Notes: generated from the letters alone by a model not told the origin. DNA of 64,000 nt from Homoserinibacter sp. GY 40078 (GCF_008017545.1 NZ_VRTZ01000002.1:124001-188000), one strand, 5' to 3'; numbered from the stretch's first letter, positions 35,589 to 44,612 are shown. Translations and numbers: made by a program.

Positions 35589-36568
35589 TCCGAGCTCCAG
35601 CCCCACCACCACGGCCCCCACGGCGGACGGATGCGGGTGGGCGGCGGGGTCGAGGCGGGGACCGTCGCGGTCGGGCTGGGGCTGGGCGTGGGGCTCGGCT
35701 GGGTCGGAGCTTGTGGCGACGATTCCGAGGGCCACAGGCGGATCCAGTCGATCAGCATCGTCGACACGGCGGGCGTTGTGGCATCCGGATTCCCCGGCCA
35801 GTTGCCGCCGATGGCGAGCGAGAACAGCACATGGAAGTCCTGCTCGAACACCCAGGTCGCACCCTTCGGCAGCTCGTCCTTCGAGACGGTCAGCACCGTT
35901 CGCCCATCGATCTGGATGCGCAGCAACCCGGGGGACTTGTCGAGCGTGTAGACGTGGAAGTCGTCGGCGAGGGGAAGGTCGTGCGCGACGGTCGAGTTCA
36001 CCGCTGCGCGGCCGTCGGAGTCGGCGGCCGGCATGTGCACGTGGTGGGCGCTCGTCGAGGTGGTGTTCGGGGTCTCGACGACATCGATCTCGCCCGCCGC
36101 GGGCCATCCGACCTCGTCGAGGTCGTCGCCCAGCAGCCAGAAGGCCGGCAACAGCCCCTGGCCCTCGGGCAGCTGGATGCGCGCTTCGAGTCGGCCGTAG
36201 CGGAACGATCCCTTGCCCTGCGTGGTGATGCGGCCGGAGGTGGGGCCACCGGTCGCCGGGTCGTCGAGCCGGGCCGTGATCGCCAGGTGCCCCTTGCCGT
36301 CCAGTCGGACGGACTCGGAGGTGTAGGTCTGCAGCTCTGCGTTGCCCCATCCGCCGCCGCCGGTCTGCGCGGACCAGATCCACGGATCCGGTCGATCGCC
36401 GGCGTTCCCCTCGAATTCGTCCGACCAGATCAGGTCGGGGGTGGGGCTCGGGTCGGGTGTCGGCTCTGCCGCGCTGGCGACGGCGCCCACCGCTGCGCAC
36501 CCGGTGGTGATCGTCGCGACGGCTGCCGCGAGACCACCCGCGAGGAGGCGTCGCGCCTGCGCGTTCAT
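35585..36568 (-). CDS. GH16-family glycanase, lipoprotein
   Basis: A 327-aa exported enzyme. The lipobox ITTGC puts the lipidated cysteine at residue 24. A Pro/Thr spacer follows, and then the GH16 sandwich with the retaining catalytic motif GEIDVVE (Glu160, Asp162, Glu165) and DEFEGN, AFWLLG and IDWIRLW motifs. GH16 enzymes cut or transfer beta-1,3/1,4-glucans and galactans. A C-terminal Pro/Thr/Trp-rich tail is present. Sitting inside the polysaccharide operon, it may trim or release the product. Confidence 0.88.
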   Translation of the reverse strand: MNAQARRLLAGGLAAAVATITTGCAAVGAVASAAEPTPDPSPTPDLIWSDEFEGNAGDRPDPWIWSAQTGGGGWGNAELQTYTSESVRLDGKGHLAITARLDDPATGGPTSGRITTQGKGSFRYGRLEARIQLPEGQGLLPAFWLLGDDLDEVGWPAAGEIDVVETPNTTSTSAHHVHMPAADSDGRAAVNSTVAHDLPLADDFHVYTLDKSPGLLRIQIDGRTVLTVSKDELPKGATWVFEQDFHVLFSLAIGGNWPGNPDATTPAVSTMLIDWIRLWPSESSPQAPTQPSPTPSPSPTATVPASTPPPTRIRPPWGPWWWGWSSE

Positions 36569-37809
36569 CGCGTCTCCGCGAGCGGTGCCGTCGCGGGAGC
36601 GAGCGCACTCAGGGGGTCGTCGGCCACGAGCGCGAGGGCGGCGGTGAGGGCGCGCCGAGGTATCCGGGCCTCATCGAAGGCGGTTGTCAGGTGGAGGACG
36701 CCGTTCGAGAGGAGGGTGATCAGCGTGATCGCGCCGGCGGTTCCCGGGTCGACGTAGACGACGAGTCTCTGCTCGGCAGGGGGTGCGCTCCACGGCAGCT
36801 GCTCGATCGCCCGGACACGCCCGATGCTCGTCACGATCAGTCGGGTACCTGTGGCGACCTCCGAGGCCCCGGTGCGCGTCCGGCGGGGGGTGAGCATGCC
36901 GAGCGCGAACCCGGCGAGGGGGCGGCCGTTCGCGAGATCGGTACGGAGCCCGGCGGAGGCGCTCTCCGGGTCGGTGCCTGCGAGTGGGACACCCGTCACG
37001 AAGTTGCTCGAGACACGGGCGCCCGCGGGGAGGTATCGGCGGAGATCCACGAGAACGGTGGGCGGCGGGACGAGCCTCACCCCCGCCCGCGCTGCGACCG
37101 CGCGACCCAGCTCGACGTCGGCGACCGTGGGAAGGGCGCCCGCGTCGCGCGCCCACCGGCGCACCTCCGCGTAGGCGCGCGCTCCGAGTCGAGCGGTCGC
37201 GGCGGCGGCGACAGGAGGCCCCGCCGGAGGTGACGGCGTGCCATCCGCCGCGGGGTTCGCCGCCGTCGCCGCCCTGTCGAACTTGCTCGCGATCACGCGT
37301 CGCGCCGTGCCGGGATGCCGGAGGAATGTGGTGCGCAGCGCCGCGACCACCGGCCGTCGCGTGTCGGTCGAGCGCAACATGTCGGGGGCCTCTGCCCCCA
37401 TCGCGACCGCGACGAGCACTCCGGCGATCTGCGCCGTCACGACGCCGTCGAAGAGGCGGTGGTCACCGACCTGCACGAGTGTGTCGTCGGAGATGAGGAA
37501 CGTGAGGGGGCGATCGGCGGCATGCCTTCTCACGTCGGCGACGATCAGGTCGATGTCGGCGTCCGGATCATCGAGGGGTCGGATGGTGTCTTCGCACCGT
37601 GCGCGAATCTCGTCATCGCGCGGAGACGACCAGCCCGAGCCGCCATCGCGGAGGATCACACGCCGCTCCGGATCGGCCCGCGCGATGCGTTCCAGGGCGT
37701 CGACGAGCGCGGCGCGCGACGGGACCTGCAGCGGACGGAACGCCAGCACCATCGCGGTGCCGGTCATCGCGTCGTCCCGACGGGCCCGAGGGATCAGCCG
37801 CTCAGTCAT
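36565..37809 (-). CDS. CAT/condensation-fold acyltransferase-like protein
   Basis: A 414-aa protein without signal peptide. DHRLFDG (His117 to Gly122) matches the HxxxDG motif of chloramphenicol-acetyltransferase/condensation/BAHD-type folds, and a second half containing VLVDLRRYLP, SSNFVTGVPL and LIVTSIGRV fits the same two-lobed fold. The first His of a full HHxxxDG is replaced by Asp. It overlaps the membrane-protein gene by 8 bp (ATGACTGA). An acyl-decoration role on the glycan is inferred. Confidence 0.62.
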   Translation of the reverse strand: MTERLIPRARRDDAMTGTAMVLAFRPLQVPSRAALVDALERIARADPERRVILRDGGSGWSSPRDDEIRARCEDTIRPLDDPDADIDLIVADVRRHAADRPLTFLISDDTLVQVGDHRLFDGVVTAQIAGVLVAVAMGAEAPDMLRSTDTRRPVVAALRTTFLRHPGTARRVIASKFDRAATAANPAADGTPSPPAGPPVAAAATARLGARAYAEVRRWARDAGALPTVADVELGRAVAARAGVRLVPPPTVLVDLRRYLPAGARVSSNFVTGVPLAGTDPESASAGLRTDLANGRPLAGFALGMLTPRRTRTGASEVATGTRLIVTSIGRVRAIEQLPWSAPPAEQRLVVYVDPGTAGAITLITLLSNGVLHLTTAFDEARIPRRALTAALALVADDPLSALAPATAPLAETR

Positions 37810-39610
37810 CGTCACCGAGCTCCAGCTCGAAGAACGTGAGTGTCGGAGTCTCCTCGGCAAGACGCCAGTGCGGGTTCTCGCGCAACTGCTCCTCGTATCG
37901 GTCGATCGATCCGGGCGGGAACATCCCGTAGTAGTCGCTGTAGATCTTCATCTGATCCGTGATGAACACGACGGCCGGCTGGTCGGCGGCAACCAGGTCG
38001 TCGGTCATCTTCGTGACCTTCTCGTCGGAACGGAAGTCATAGCCGAGCCAGCCGTACCAGTTGTTGACCCCGTAGTCGAAGGCACCGTTGATGGTCGCGA
38101 ACTCGGTGTACCGGGCGACCGTCCGCCCCGGCGCTCCGGGTGCGAGCCCGATCATGAGCGTGTGCGGATCGGCGGTGAGCAGGATCTCGGTTGCGCCCAC
38201 ATACGAGTCCTTGCTCACGCGATTCGCGAACCAGCCGCCGAAGTTCGCCTCGGCGCTCGCGAGCGCTGTCACCGAGAGCGCGATGACCGCTGCCGTCTGT
38301 GCGATCCAGCCGAATCGCCGGCTGGGACCGAGCCGCCGACGGGCGCGGACGCGTCCGCCGATTCCGGATTGCAAGGCACGCGTGAGGAGCGGCGCGAGGA
38401 TCAGCGCGCATCCGACGATCGAGTAGAGCATCACGCGGAAGATCGCCTCGCCCCCGTAGCTCTGCCCGGCGAGCAGCGCGAACGACGCGAAGGCGAGCGC
38501 GCCGAGCGCGAGCATGCGGCGTCTGGTCCGCTTCTGCCGGATGACCGAGACGATCCAGACGGCCGCCGTCCCCACCCACAGTGCGGCGGTCGTGGCCCGC
38601 CCGGCGAGCGAGGAGAGCGCGTGTCCGGGGCTTCCGGCGCCCTCGACATTCGTGTTCGCGTTGCTCAGCACGTCGAACTGCAGGAGCGAGCCGTAGCGCG
38701 CGACGATGTCGTAGTTGAGCGCCAGGTAGCCGACGACGACCGCAACGAAGAGCACGACGATCCATCTCGGGCGCACCCAGCGGAGCACGGCGAACGCCGC
38801 GACGATCGCCACCAGCCAGTACGGCGTCAACTGGTGGCTGACGGTGATGGCGGCGAAGATCGCGAGCGCGATCCATGAGGCAGCGGGCGAGCGCCGAGAG
38901 CGCCCGAGCAGGGCCAGCACGGCGACCCCGAGCAGCAGCGCCACCGCTTGCGGGGAGAAGTAGTCCTGGGCGACCCAGTTCACGAGATGACCGACGAACG
39001 CGGCGACGAGCGATGCCTCCCGAGAGAGTCCGAAGCAGCGCGCGCACACGTAGATCGCCCCCGTGAGGGCGACCTGGAAGAGCGGCGTGAACCAGTGCGC
39101 CACGTCGACCGTCTCGACGCCGGTGAGGTCGTTGATCCAGGCGACGCCGGCGAAGACACCCGGCCAGGAGTGGTAGATGTCCACGCCATGGGCGACCGTG
39201 CCGAAGGTCTGGATGTAGTCGACCACTCCGAAGTGCTTGTACGTCCACGAGTACAGGGGCAGATCGGTCGCGAGGGCGAGTGGCAGGCGCATCACGAGCA
39301 CCGACGAGCCGAGAGCGACCCATGCGGCCCCGCGTGCGTGTGCCGCGATCGCTGCGGCGAAGGCCAGCGGCCCGAGCACGATCGCGATGACATACGCGAG
39401 AGGCGCCGCAGCGAGCAGCCCGTACGGATGGTAGGCCGCATCGTGCAGGTCGGGCATCGTCACGAGCGTGATCCCGAGAGCGACGAGAGAGATTGTGAGC
39501 GATGAGGCCGAGCCGAGTCGCTGCCGCTGGACCGTGCGCGCGTATACGAGCGGCTGCTCGCCGCGTTCGATCGCCGGAGGGGCACCCACGAGCGAGTCCA
39601 TGGTGGTCAT
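37802..39610 (-). CDS. Large multi-pass membrane protein of the glycan operon
   Basis: A 602-aa protein with about 11-13 hydrophobic helices and a C-terminal soluble part of about 130 residues. Its pattern (YSWTYKHFGVVDYI, GVDIYHSWPGVFAGVAW, VNWVAQDYFSPQAVALLL) fits GT-C-type glycosyltransferases or Wzy-like polymerases of surface glycans. The exact class cannot be fixed from sequence alone. It overlaps both neighbours (4 and 8 bp). It is the likely membrane core that assembles or polymerises the product. Confidence 0.7.
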   Translation of the reverse strand: MTTMDSLVGAPPAIERGEQPLVYARTVQRQRLGSASSLTISLVALGITLVTMPDLHDAAYHPYGLLAAAPLAYVIAIVLGPLAFAAAIAAHARGAAWVALGSSVLVMRLPLALATDLPLYSWTYKHFGVVDYIQTFGTVAHGVDIYHSWPGVFAGVAWINDLTGVETVDVAHWFTPLFQVALTGAIYVCARCFGLSREASLVAAFVGHLVNWVAQDYFSPQAVALLLGVAVLALLGRSRRSPAASWIALAIFAAITVSHQLTPYWLVAIVAAFAVLRWVRPRWIVVLFVAVVVGYLALNYDIVARYGSLLQFDVLSNANTNVEGAGSPGHALSSLAGRATTAALWVGTAAVWIVSVIRQKRTRRRMLALGALAFASFALLAGQSYGGEAIFRVMLYSIVGCALILAPLLTRALQSGIGGRVRARRRLGPSRRFGWIAQTAAVIALSVTALASAEANFGGWFANRVSKDSYVGATEILLTADPHTLMIGLAPGAPGRTVARYTEFATINGAFDYGVNNWYGWLGYDFRSDEKVTKMTDDLVAADQPAVVFITDQMKIYSDYYGMFPPGSIDRYEEQLRENPHWRLAEETPTLTFFELELGDDD

Positions 39611-39963
39611 GTGCGCACGCTCCGCATCCATCGCGCGCCGGCGACCGCGAGACGGGCGGCGCTCGCGGTCACTGTGGGCGCGGCGATCGCGAGCAGCCCG
39701 AGCTGCGGGTCCCAGATGGCGAGTTCGGCCATGACGGTCGCTGCGAGCAGCCACACCGAGATTCCGATTGCGGGCACGACGAGCCACACGGCAGGGGAGG
39801 GGATCGGCACCCACGAGGCCAGCGCGCATCCGGGACCGAGCAGGATGAACGCCACGAGCAGCATCCCCACCGCCCACCCGGGCAGGGGGCCGGCGGCGAA
39901 GACTCCGGCGATCCCTGCGGCGAGTCCGAGGGTCGGCGGGATCACGGGATCGCTGCGGCTCAT
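39607..39963 (-). CDS. Small membrane protein of the glycan operon
   Basis: A 118-aa protein with four hydrophobic segments (PTLGLAAGIAGVFAAGPL, AVGMLLVAFILLGPGCAL, AVWLVVPAIGISVWLLAATV, LGLLAIAAPTVTASAARL). The segment FILLGPGCAL resembles the N-terminal region of larger DUF1616-like/GT-C membrane proteins. It overlaps both flanking genes by 4 bp. Function unknown. Confidence 0.68.
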   Translation of the reverse strand: MSRSDPVIPPTLGLAAGIAGVFAAGPLPGWAVGMLLVAFILLGPGCALASWVPIPSPAVWLVVPAIGISVWLLAATVMAELAIWDPQLGLLAIAAPTVTASAARLAVAGARWMRSVRT

Positions 39964-41231
39964 GCGGCGCTCCCTCGCGGGCGGGCGAGGTGCTCGCGCA
40001 GGTAGGCCGGGGGGCCGGAGAGCACGCTGCGCAGCTCTGTCCGTGCGATCCCCGGATACGCGGGAGCGGGCGCGTCGCCGCGGTCGACCGTCGTCATCGG
40101 CTTGCGGATCAGCCGCCCGACGGCGGCGGGTGCCCGGCGCATCGCGGGTGCGAGTGTGCGGGGATCGAGCGCCACCTTCGTGAGCCAGGCGCCGAGGCCG
40201 CGGCCGTATCCCACGGCCTGAGCGCGGAGCGCATCCACATCGGACCGGTGCCGATGCCAGATGACGGCAGAGGGCTCGACCACGAGAGCATGCCCGGCGA
40301 GCAGCACGCGCACGAACATGTCGATGTCTTCCCCACCCTTCGTCCGGGTGCCGACTCCGAGCCGCCGATCGAACCCGCCGAGTTCGATCGCGACGTCTCG
40401 ACGCAGGGCGAAGTTGGCGCCGGTGCCGAACTCGCCGACGCAGAACGGGAACATCGGCAGTTCGGCGGGTGGCGTCGCCGTGCGATACACGGCACGGCGG
40501 GTGGTCTTGGACCAGTTGACTCGAGCGTCGAAGTAGCGCTGCACGTCGTTGCGCAACTCGCCGCTCGGCACGAGACCGCTCACGCACCCCACGCCCGGGT
40601 CGGCGAAAGCCGTGCGGATCCATCGCAGCCAGAGCGGATCGGCGAGCACGTCATCGTCGGTGAACGCGATGATGCCGTGACGTGCTGCCCGAATGCCGCT
40701 GTTGCGCGCTGTGGCGAGACCGGGGATCGGCTCCTCCACCAGCCGAATCCGAGGATCGTCGATCTCGTCGACGACGGCACGGGTCGCGTCGGTCGCCGAG
40801 GCGTTGTCCACCACGATGATCTCGAACGCCCCGTCCTGCAGCGCGCGCAGTGAGGCCAGTGCGGTGCGGAGGTGATCGGGTCTGTCGCGCGTGCAGACGA
40901 CGACGCTGATCGGCTCGGGCGGTCCATCGTCTCCGCGCGGCGATGACTCAACGGGCGCGCTGCCCAACTCCGCAACGGCAGACACGAGCTCCGCGGCCGA
41001 CGCGGCGCCGCCCACGAGGTCGACGCCCGCGTAGCCGCGCACGACGGTGCCGGTTCGCACCAGCAGGCGTGCGCGACGGTGTCCGATCGCGCCGTCGAAT
41101 GAGACGAGCGCCGCGCCCGGAAGCGTCTCGAGCAGTTCGGTGTCGAGCGCGCCGACCCAGATGGCGCCCGGATCGGGTTGTCCGGATGGGGGCATGGCGC
41201 GGGGGATCCGCAGCACGGCCGTCGAGGTCAT
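39960..41231 (-). CDS. Family 2 glycosyltransferase with N-terminal extension
   Basis: A 423-aa protein. About 110 N-terminal residues of unknown fold precede a GT2 domain: ISVVVCTRDRP, IIVVDNASATDATR, ARNSGIRAARHGIIAFTDDDV (DxD as TDDD), and a C-terminal GGEDIDMFVRVL acceptor motif. No membrane helix, so it acts on the cytoplasmic face using a nucleotide sugar. Overlaps both neighbours by 4 bp. Confidence 0.9.
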   Translation of the reverse strand: MTSTAVLRIPRAMPPSGQPDPGAIWVGALDTELLETLPGAALVSFDGAIGHRRARLLVRTGTVVRGYAGVDLVGGAASAAELVSAVAELGSAPVESSPRGDDGPPEPISVVVCTRDRPDHLRTALASLRALQDGAFEIIVVDNASATDATRAVVDEIDDPRIRLVEEPIPGLATARNSGIRAARHGIIAFTDDDVLADPLWLRWIRTAFADPGVGCVSGLVPSGELRNDVQRYFDARVNWSKTTRRAVYRTATPPAELPMFPFCVGEFGTGANFALRRDVAIELGGFDRRLGVGTRTKGGEDIDMFVRVLLAGHALVVEPSAVIWHRHRSDVDALRAQAVGYGRGLGAWLTKVALDPRTLAPAMRRAPAAVGRLIRKPMTTVDRGDAPAPAYPGIARTELRSVLSGPPAYLREHLARPRGSAA

Positions 41232-42505
41232 GCGGCCTCCGATCCGGTGCGCTCCAGGTGCAAGCCGACGGCTCCCGCGGCGCACGACACGAAGGATGCG
41301 GCGAGCACCCCGACGGCCGCCCCCACCGACCCCCACGTGGGGACGAGCCAGAACGAGACGGCCACCACCACGGCGGCCGTGACCGCGTTCCATCCGGCGA
41401 CTCGTCCTACGAGACGCCGCGCCCGCAGGAGAGCGGTCCAGATCGTGTAGCCGCTGCGCAGCACGCACGCCACGACGAGCAGCACGATCGTCGCGATGCC
41501 CGCACGGGCGTCGTACGCGGGCCCCAGCAACGCGAAGACGACGGGAGCTGCGGCGGACGCGGCGAGAGCACCGAGCGCCACCACCCCCACGAGTCGCACC
41601 CATACTCCGAAGCCCGCGCCGTGCCCGCTGGCATCAGTCGCCGCCCGTCGGGCGAGCGCCGTGGCCACGCTGACCGCGACGAGGTCGAGGGCGGTGCCGA
41701 GCGGGAACGCGATCGAGAACACGGCGCCCTGTTCCGGCCCGGCGAGCGCGGTCACGAGGAACGCGAGCGAGAGGTTCACGCCGAGCACCGTGCCGATGGC
41801 GAGGGTGTCGCGTGTCACGTAGCTGCCGTATCCGATGGGATGCGGCGGCAGCTCGATCGGTGCCCGCCCGTTCACGGCGCGTGGCAGCAGCCAGACTCCG
41901 ACGACGATCGTGGCGAGGATCGCTGGACCGAACGATGCGACGAGCACCACATGGGGCACCGAGAGCGCGAATGCGCCCACCACCACGACGACGCCGAGCT
42001 TCGCAGCGGTCACGGGGGCGGTCACGGCGACCGTGAGCGGTGCGCGGTCGAGCCCGGCGAGCGCTTGTCCTTGGATCGTGAAGATCGACCAGCCGACGCA
42101 CAACGCGGCGATCGCCACCACGACCACCCCGAACGGTGCATCCGGCACGATGAAGCGGTGCGCGAGGAGGCCCGCGACGATGCCGAGAGCACCCGCGAGC
42201 CCTGCCGTGACGAGGTAGGACCGTCTCAGTACCTGGGACCGGTCGGTTCCGGCGAGCATGACGACGAGCGCCGTGCCGACCCCGCTCGAGGCGACCGCAG
42301 AGGCCGCCGTGATGATCGAGACGAGAGCCGCGTCGTGGCCGAGCTCCGCAGGGGTCAGGAGGCGCGCCGCCACGATCCAGAAGACGAACCCGAGCGCGGC
42401 GTTCAGGGCGTACCCGCCGAAGAGCCACAACGACTCCCGGGCGATCCCGGAGCCCGCGCGGCTCGTCGCGGGTGCTGCTGCAGGGGCGACCGCGGGTGTC
42501 GTCAC
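41228..42505 (-). CDS. Oligosaccharide flippase-like membrane protein (Wzx-type)
   Basis: A 425-aa protein with 12 or so hydrophobic helices in MOP-family style: SLWLFGGYALNAALGFVFWIVAARLL is the usual Wzx N-terminus (in pieces: LWLFGGYALNAALGFVFW, IVAARLLTPAELGHDAAL). It would flip lipid-linked oligosaccharide across the membrane. GTG 42505 overlaps the upstream stop (GTGA), and no hydrophobic sequence precedes it. Overlaps the downstream gene by 4 bp. Confidence 0.88.
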   Translation of the reverse strand: MTTPAVAPAAAPATSRAGSGIARESLWLFGGYALNAALGFVFWIVAARLLTPAELGHDAALVSIITAASAVASSGVGTALVVMLAGTDRSQVLRRSYLVTAGLAGALGIVAGLLAHRFIVPDAPFGVVVVAIAALCVGWSIFTIQGQALAGLDRAPLTVAVTAPVTAAKLGVVVVVGAFALSVPHVVLVASFGPAILATIVVGVWLLPRAVNGRAPIELPPHPIGYGSYVTRDTLAIGTVLGVNLSLAFLVTALAGPEQGAVFSIAFPLGTALDLVAVSVATALARRAATDASGHGAGFGVWVRLVGVVALGALAASAAAPVVFALLGPAYDARAGIATIVLLVVACVLRSGYTIWTALLRARRLVGRVAGWNAVTAAVVVAVSFWLVPTWGSVGAAVGVLAASFVSCAAGAVGLHLERTGSEAA

Positions 42506-43443
42506 GGCGTCACCGCCAGGGCCGGGCGGATGCGCGGGGCAGGGGTTGCGCGCCCGTAGAGGTAGCCGACCGCTGCCGCCGCAGTGCTCGTCGTGATCGC
42601 GAACGCTCCGACGAGACCTCCGCGATGCGGCCGGAGCAGCTCCCGGCCCACGGCCCGGGGCAGCACGCGCCGCACGTAGGCGCTCTCGGTGCTCAGCGCA
42701 CTCGCCGGGCCGAGTCGGCGTCCGAGCGCTGCTTTCGAGACGCCTTCGCCGAAGCTGCGTGCGACCAGGTAGCGCATGCGCGTGCGGGGCAGCGTGACCG
42801 TGTGGTGGACGACGGCGTCGGGTGTGAAGGCGATGCGCGCACCCGGGCGCAGGCGAGTCAGGCGGATGCACGCGTCGGTCTCCTCCGCGCCCACCGGCAC
42901 GGTGCCGACGCGCCCGAGGCTCTCGTCGAATCCGCCGACCGCGCGGAGCTCACGCGCCCGGAACGCCATGTTGCAGCCCATGACGTTGCGAACGTCCCGG
43001 CCTTCCGGCTGGCCGCGGAAGCTGCATCCGACGATCCACCACAGCTCCGAGGGCAGCGAGGCGGGGCGGACGCCCGGCCATACGGGCTCGGCCCGCCCAC
43101 CGGTCGCGACCACGGAGGGCTCCGCGAAGGGCTCGACGAGCGCCTCGAGCCAGCCGTCGGCTCCCGCCGCGTCGTCGTCGAGGAAGGCGACGATCTCGTC
43201 CTCGACGAGGTCCAACGCGGTGTTGCGAGCGCCCGAGAGTCCCTGCCGGTGTGTGTTCTGCACCACCTGATGCGCGGGCCAGGTGTGCCGGGCGCGCGCA
43301 TAGAGTTCGGGGTTGTGATCGATCACGATCAGCACACGCGAGGCCACGTCTCCATCGCCCGCTGAGGCGACCGCCTCGCAGAGACGCTCCCAACGGTCCT
43401 CGGTGTAGGCGCAGATCACGACCGTGATGCTGCGCATGGTCAT
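42502..43443 (-). CDS. Family 2 glycosyltransferase
   Basis: A 313-aa GT2. ITVVICAYTEDRWERL, VLIVIDHNPELY, GARNTALDLVEDEIVAFLDDDA (DDD nucleotide-sugar site) and a later VGAEETDACIRL are visible. One hydrophobic segment near the C-terminus (GAFAITTSTAAAAVGYLYG) may anchor it. The ATG at 43443 overlaps the upstream stop (ATGA). Confidence 0.9.
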   Translation of the reverse strand: MTMRSITVVICAYTEDRWERLCEAVASAGDGDVASRVLIVIDHNPELYARARHTWPAHQVVQNTHRQGLSGARNTALDLVEDEIVAFLDDDAAGADGWLEALVEPFAEPSVVATGGRAEPVWPGVRPASLPSELWWIVGCSFRGQPEGRDVRNVMGCNMAFRARELRAVGGFDESLGRVGTVPVGAEETDACIRLTRLRPGARIAFTPDAVVHHTVTLPRTRMRYLVARSFGEGVSKAALGRRLGPASALSTESAYVRRVLPRAVGRELLRPHRGGLVGAFAITTSTAAAAVGYLYGRATPAPRIRPALAVTP

Positions 43444-44231
43444 GCCGCCGATTCGAGCGAGTCCGGGCCGAGGTCCGCGACCAGGTGCCCTCGTTGTGGC
43501 ACCCGAGACGCGCGGCGGCGCTCGTCCCACACCGTCCGCAGCACGCGCAGTCCGTCACGCACGGCATTGAGGTTGCTCACGCCGTGGATCCGTTCCCGCT
43601 CGATGCTCGGCACCTCGCGCACCCGCAGCCCGAGGGTCGCGAAGCGGCAGTTCAGCACCGTTTCGATCTCGAACCCGTCTCCCCAGCGCTGTGGGCCGGG
43701 CACCGTGGGATCGGGGAGGTCGAGAGCCTCGACGTGCTGGCGCCAGAAGGCGTTGTAGCCGTAGCAGAGGTCGCTGTAGCGGGTGCCGAGCAAGACGTTC
43801 GTCAGAGTGTTGAGGAACGCGTTGCCCGCGCGACGGAAGCGGGTGATGTCGGCGCTCCCACCGCCCGGCGTGAACCGGCTGCCTTTGGCGACGTCAGCTC
43901 CGAGCACGAGCGTGCGCACGAAGTCGGGGATCTCGGCCGGATCGGCTGAGCCGTCGGCGTCGAACATCACGACGATGTCGCCGGTGGCTTCGGCGAAGCC
44001 CGCGGCGAGAGCGTTGCCCTTGCCGCGCCGCACCTGGCGGATCACGCGGATCCCCGGGAGCGTGCGTCGTGCGACCTCGATGGTGTCGTCGACCGAGTGG
44101 CCGTCGACGAGGATCACCTCGTGGACGGGGGGCAGGTCGGGCAGGACGACCTCGAGGTTGCGAGCCTCGTTGCGAGCAGGGATGACGATGGTGACTCGGG
44201 GGGTGTCCGAGCCGTAGGCGTAGAGGTTCAC
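43440..44231 (-). CDS. Family 2 glycosyltransferase (dolichyl-phosphate mannose synthase-like)
   Basis: A 263-aa GT2, first gene of the operon. VTIVIPARNEARNLEVVLPDL, VILVDGHSVDDTIEVA, GKGNALAAGFAEATGDIVVMFDADGS (in pieces) match the DPM1/DPG-synthase type, which loads a sugar onto polyprenyl phosphate. It lacks C-terminal helices. It could supply a lipid-linked donor to the GT-C-like protein. Its leader of about 165 nt contains C-rich repeats. Confidence 0.88.
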   Translation of the reverse strand: MNLYAYGSDTPRVTIVIPARNEARNLEVVLPDLPPVHEVILVDGHSVDDTIEVARRTLPGIRVIRQVRRGKGNALAAGFAEATGDIVVMFDADGSADPAEIPDFVRTLVLGADVAKGSRFTPGGGSADITRFRRAGNAFLNTLTNVLLGTRYSDLCYGYNAFWRQHVEALDLPDPTVPGPQRWGDGFEIETVLNCRFATLGLRVREVPSIERERIHGVSNLNAVRDGLRVLRTVWDERRRASRVPQRGHLVADLGPDSLESAA

Positions 44232-44289
44232 GCGTGCTCCTGTCGGGGGGTGTACAGAAGTTCCGGGTGAGCGGTAGGGCGCCGCTCCG

Positions 44290-44370
44290 CGTGGTGCTGG
44301 TGGTTCCGGGGTTCGGGTAGGGCTGGTGGTTCGGGTGGTTCGGGTTCGGTGGTTCCGGATGCGGCGGTTC
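44290..44370 (-). repeat. C-rich CCGAACC repeats in glycan operon leader
   Basis: On the minus strand this leader repeats ACCCGAACC and CCGGAACCACC units with little G, matching the style of the SipW operon spacer at 2136-2235. Confidence 0.5.
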
Positions 44371-44404
44371 GGGAGCCCGTTGCGTCCGTACGTCGATGGT
44401 CCCG

Positions 44405-44427
44405 ACCCTATGTAACACCTGAGTTAC
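44405..44427 (-). promoter_or_regulatory. Glycan operon promoter with GTAAC-N6-GTTAC palindrome
   Basis: On the minus strand TAGGGT (44405-44410) is a -10 box. Directly upstream lies GTAACACCTGAGTTAC (44412-44427), with perfect 5-bp arms. A regulator bound there would sit between -10 and -35. About 165 nt of leader follow before the first gene. Confidence 0.5.
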
Positions 44428-44480
44428 GACACGGAGAATGTCCCGTAACGCATCGGGGCACGCCGAGCGCGCCCCGCGCC

Positions 44481-44486
44481 TAGGCT
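44481..44486 (+). promoter_or_regulatory. -10 box of leaderless small Cys-rich gene
   Basis: TAGGCT lies 6 nt before the GTG at 44493. Confidence 0.5.
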
Positions 44487-44492
44487 GTGCAC

Positions 44493-44606
44493 GTGAAGCA
44501 GTGCGTGTGCGGCCATCCTGAGGAGGCGCATCAGCACTACCGACCGGGCAGCGATTGCGGCATCTGCGGCGCAGCGGTCTGCCCCCGGTTCCGGCCCGCC
44601 GGCTGA
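44493..44606 (+). CDS. 37-aa Cys-rich (zinc-ribbon-like) small protein
   Basis: GTG start, then KQCVCGHPEEAHQHYR, GSDCGICGAAVCPRF and a stop. Five cysteines and several histidines in 37 residues (C-x-C, C-x2-C, C) suggest one bound zinc ion. A TAGGCT box 6 nt upstream supports real, leaderless expression. It is divergent from the glycan operon and convergent to the transporter gene at 44613. Function unknown. Confidence 0.6.
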   Translation: MKQCVCGHPEEAHQHYRPGSDCGICGAAVCPRFRPAG

Positions 44607-44612
44607 GTTCCG

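Noticed and set aside
40943-42559. Long plus-strand open frame across the glycosyltransferase and flippase genes
   Set aside because: Low-complexity Arg/His/Asp-rich translation typical of antisense in high-GC DNA; the minus-strand genes are well supported.
41228-42871. Longer flippase frame starting at 42871
   Set aside because: The extra N-terminus overlaps the upstream glycosyltransferase gene and has no hydrophobic or conserved sequence; GTG 42505 with a GTGA overlap fits better.
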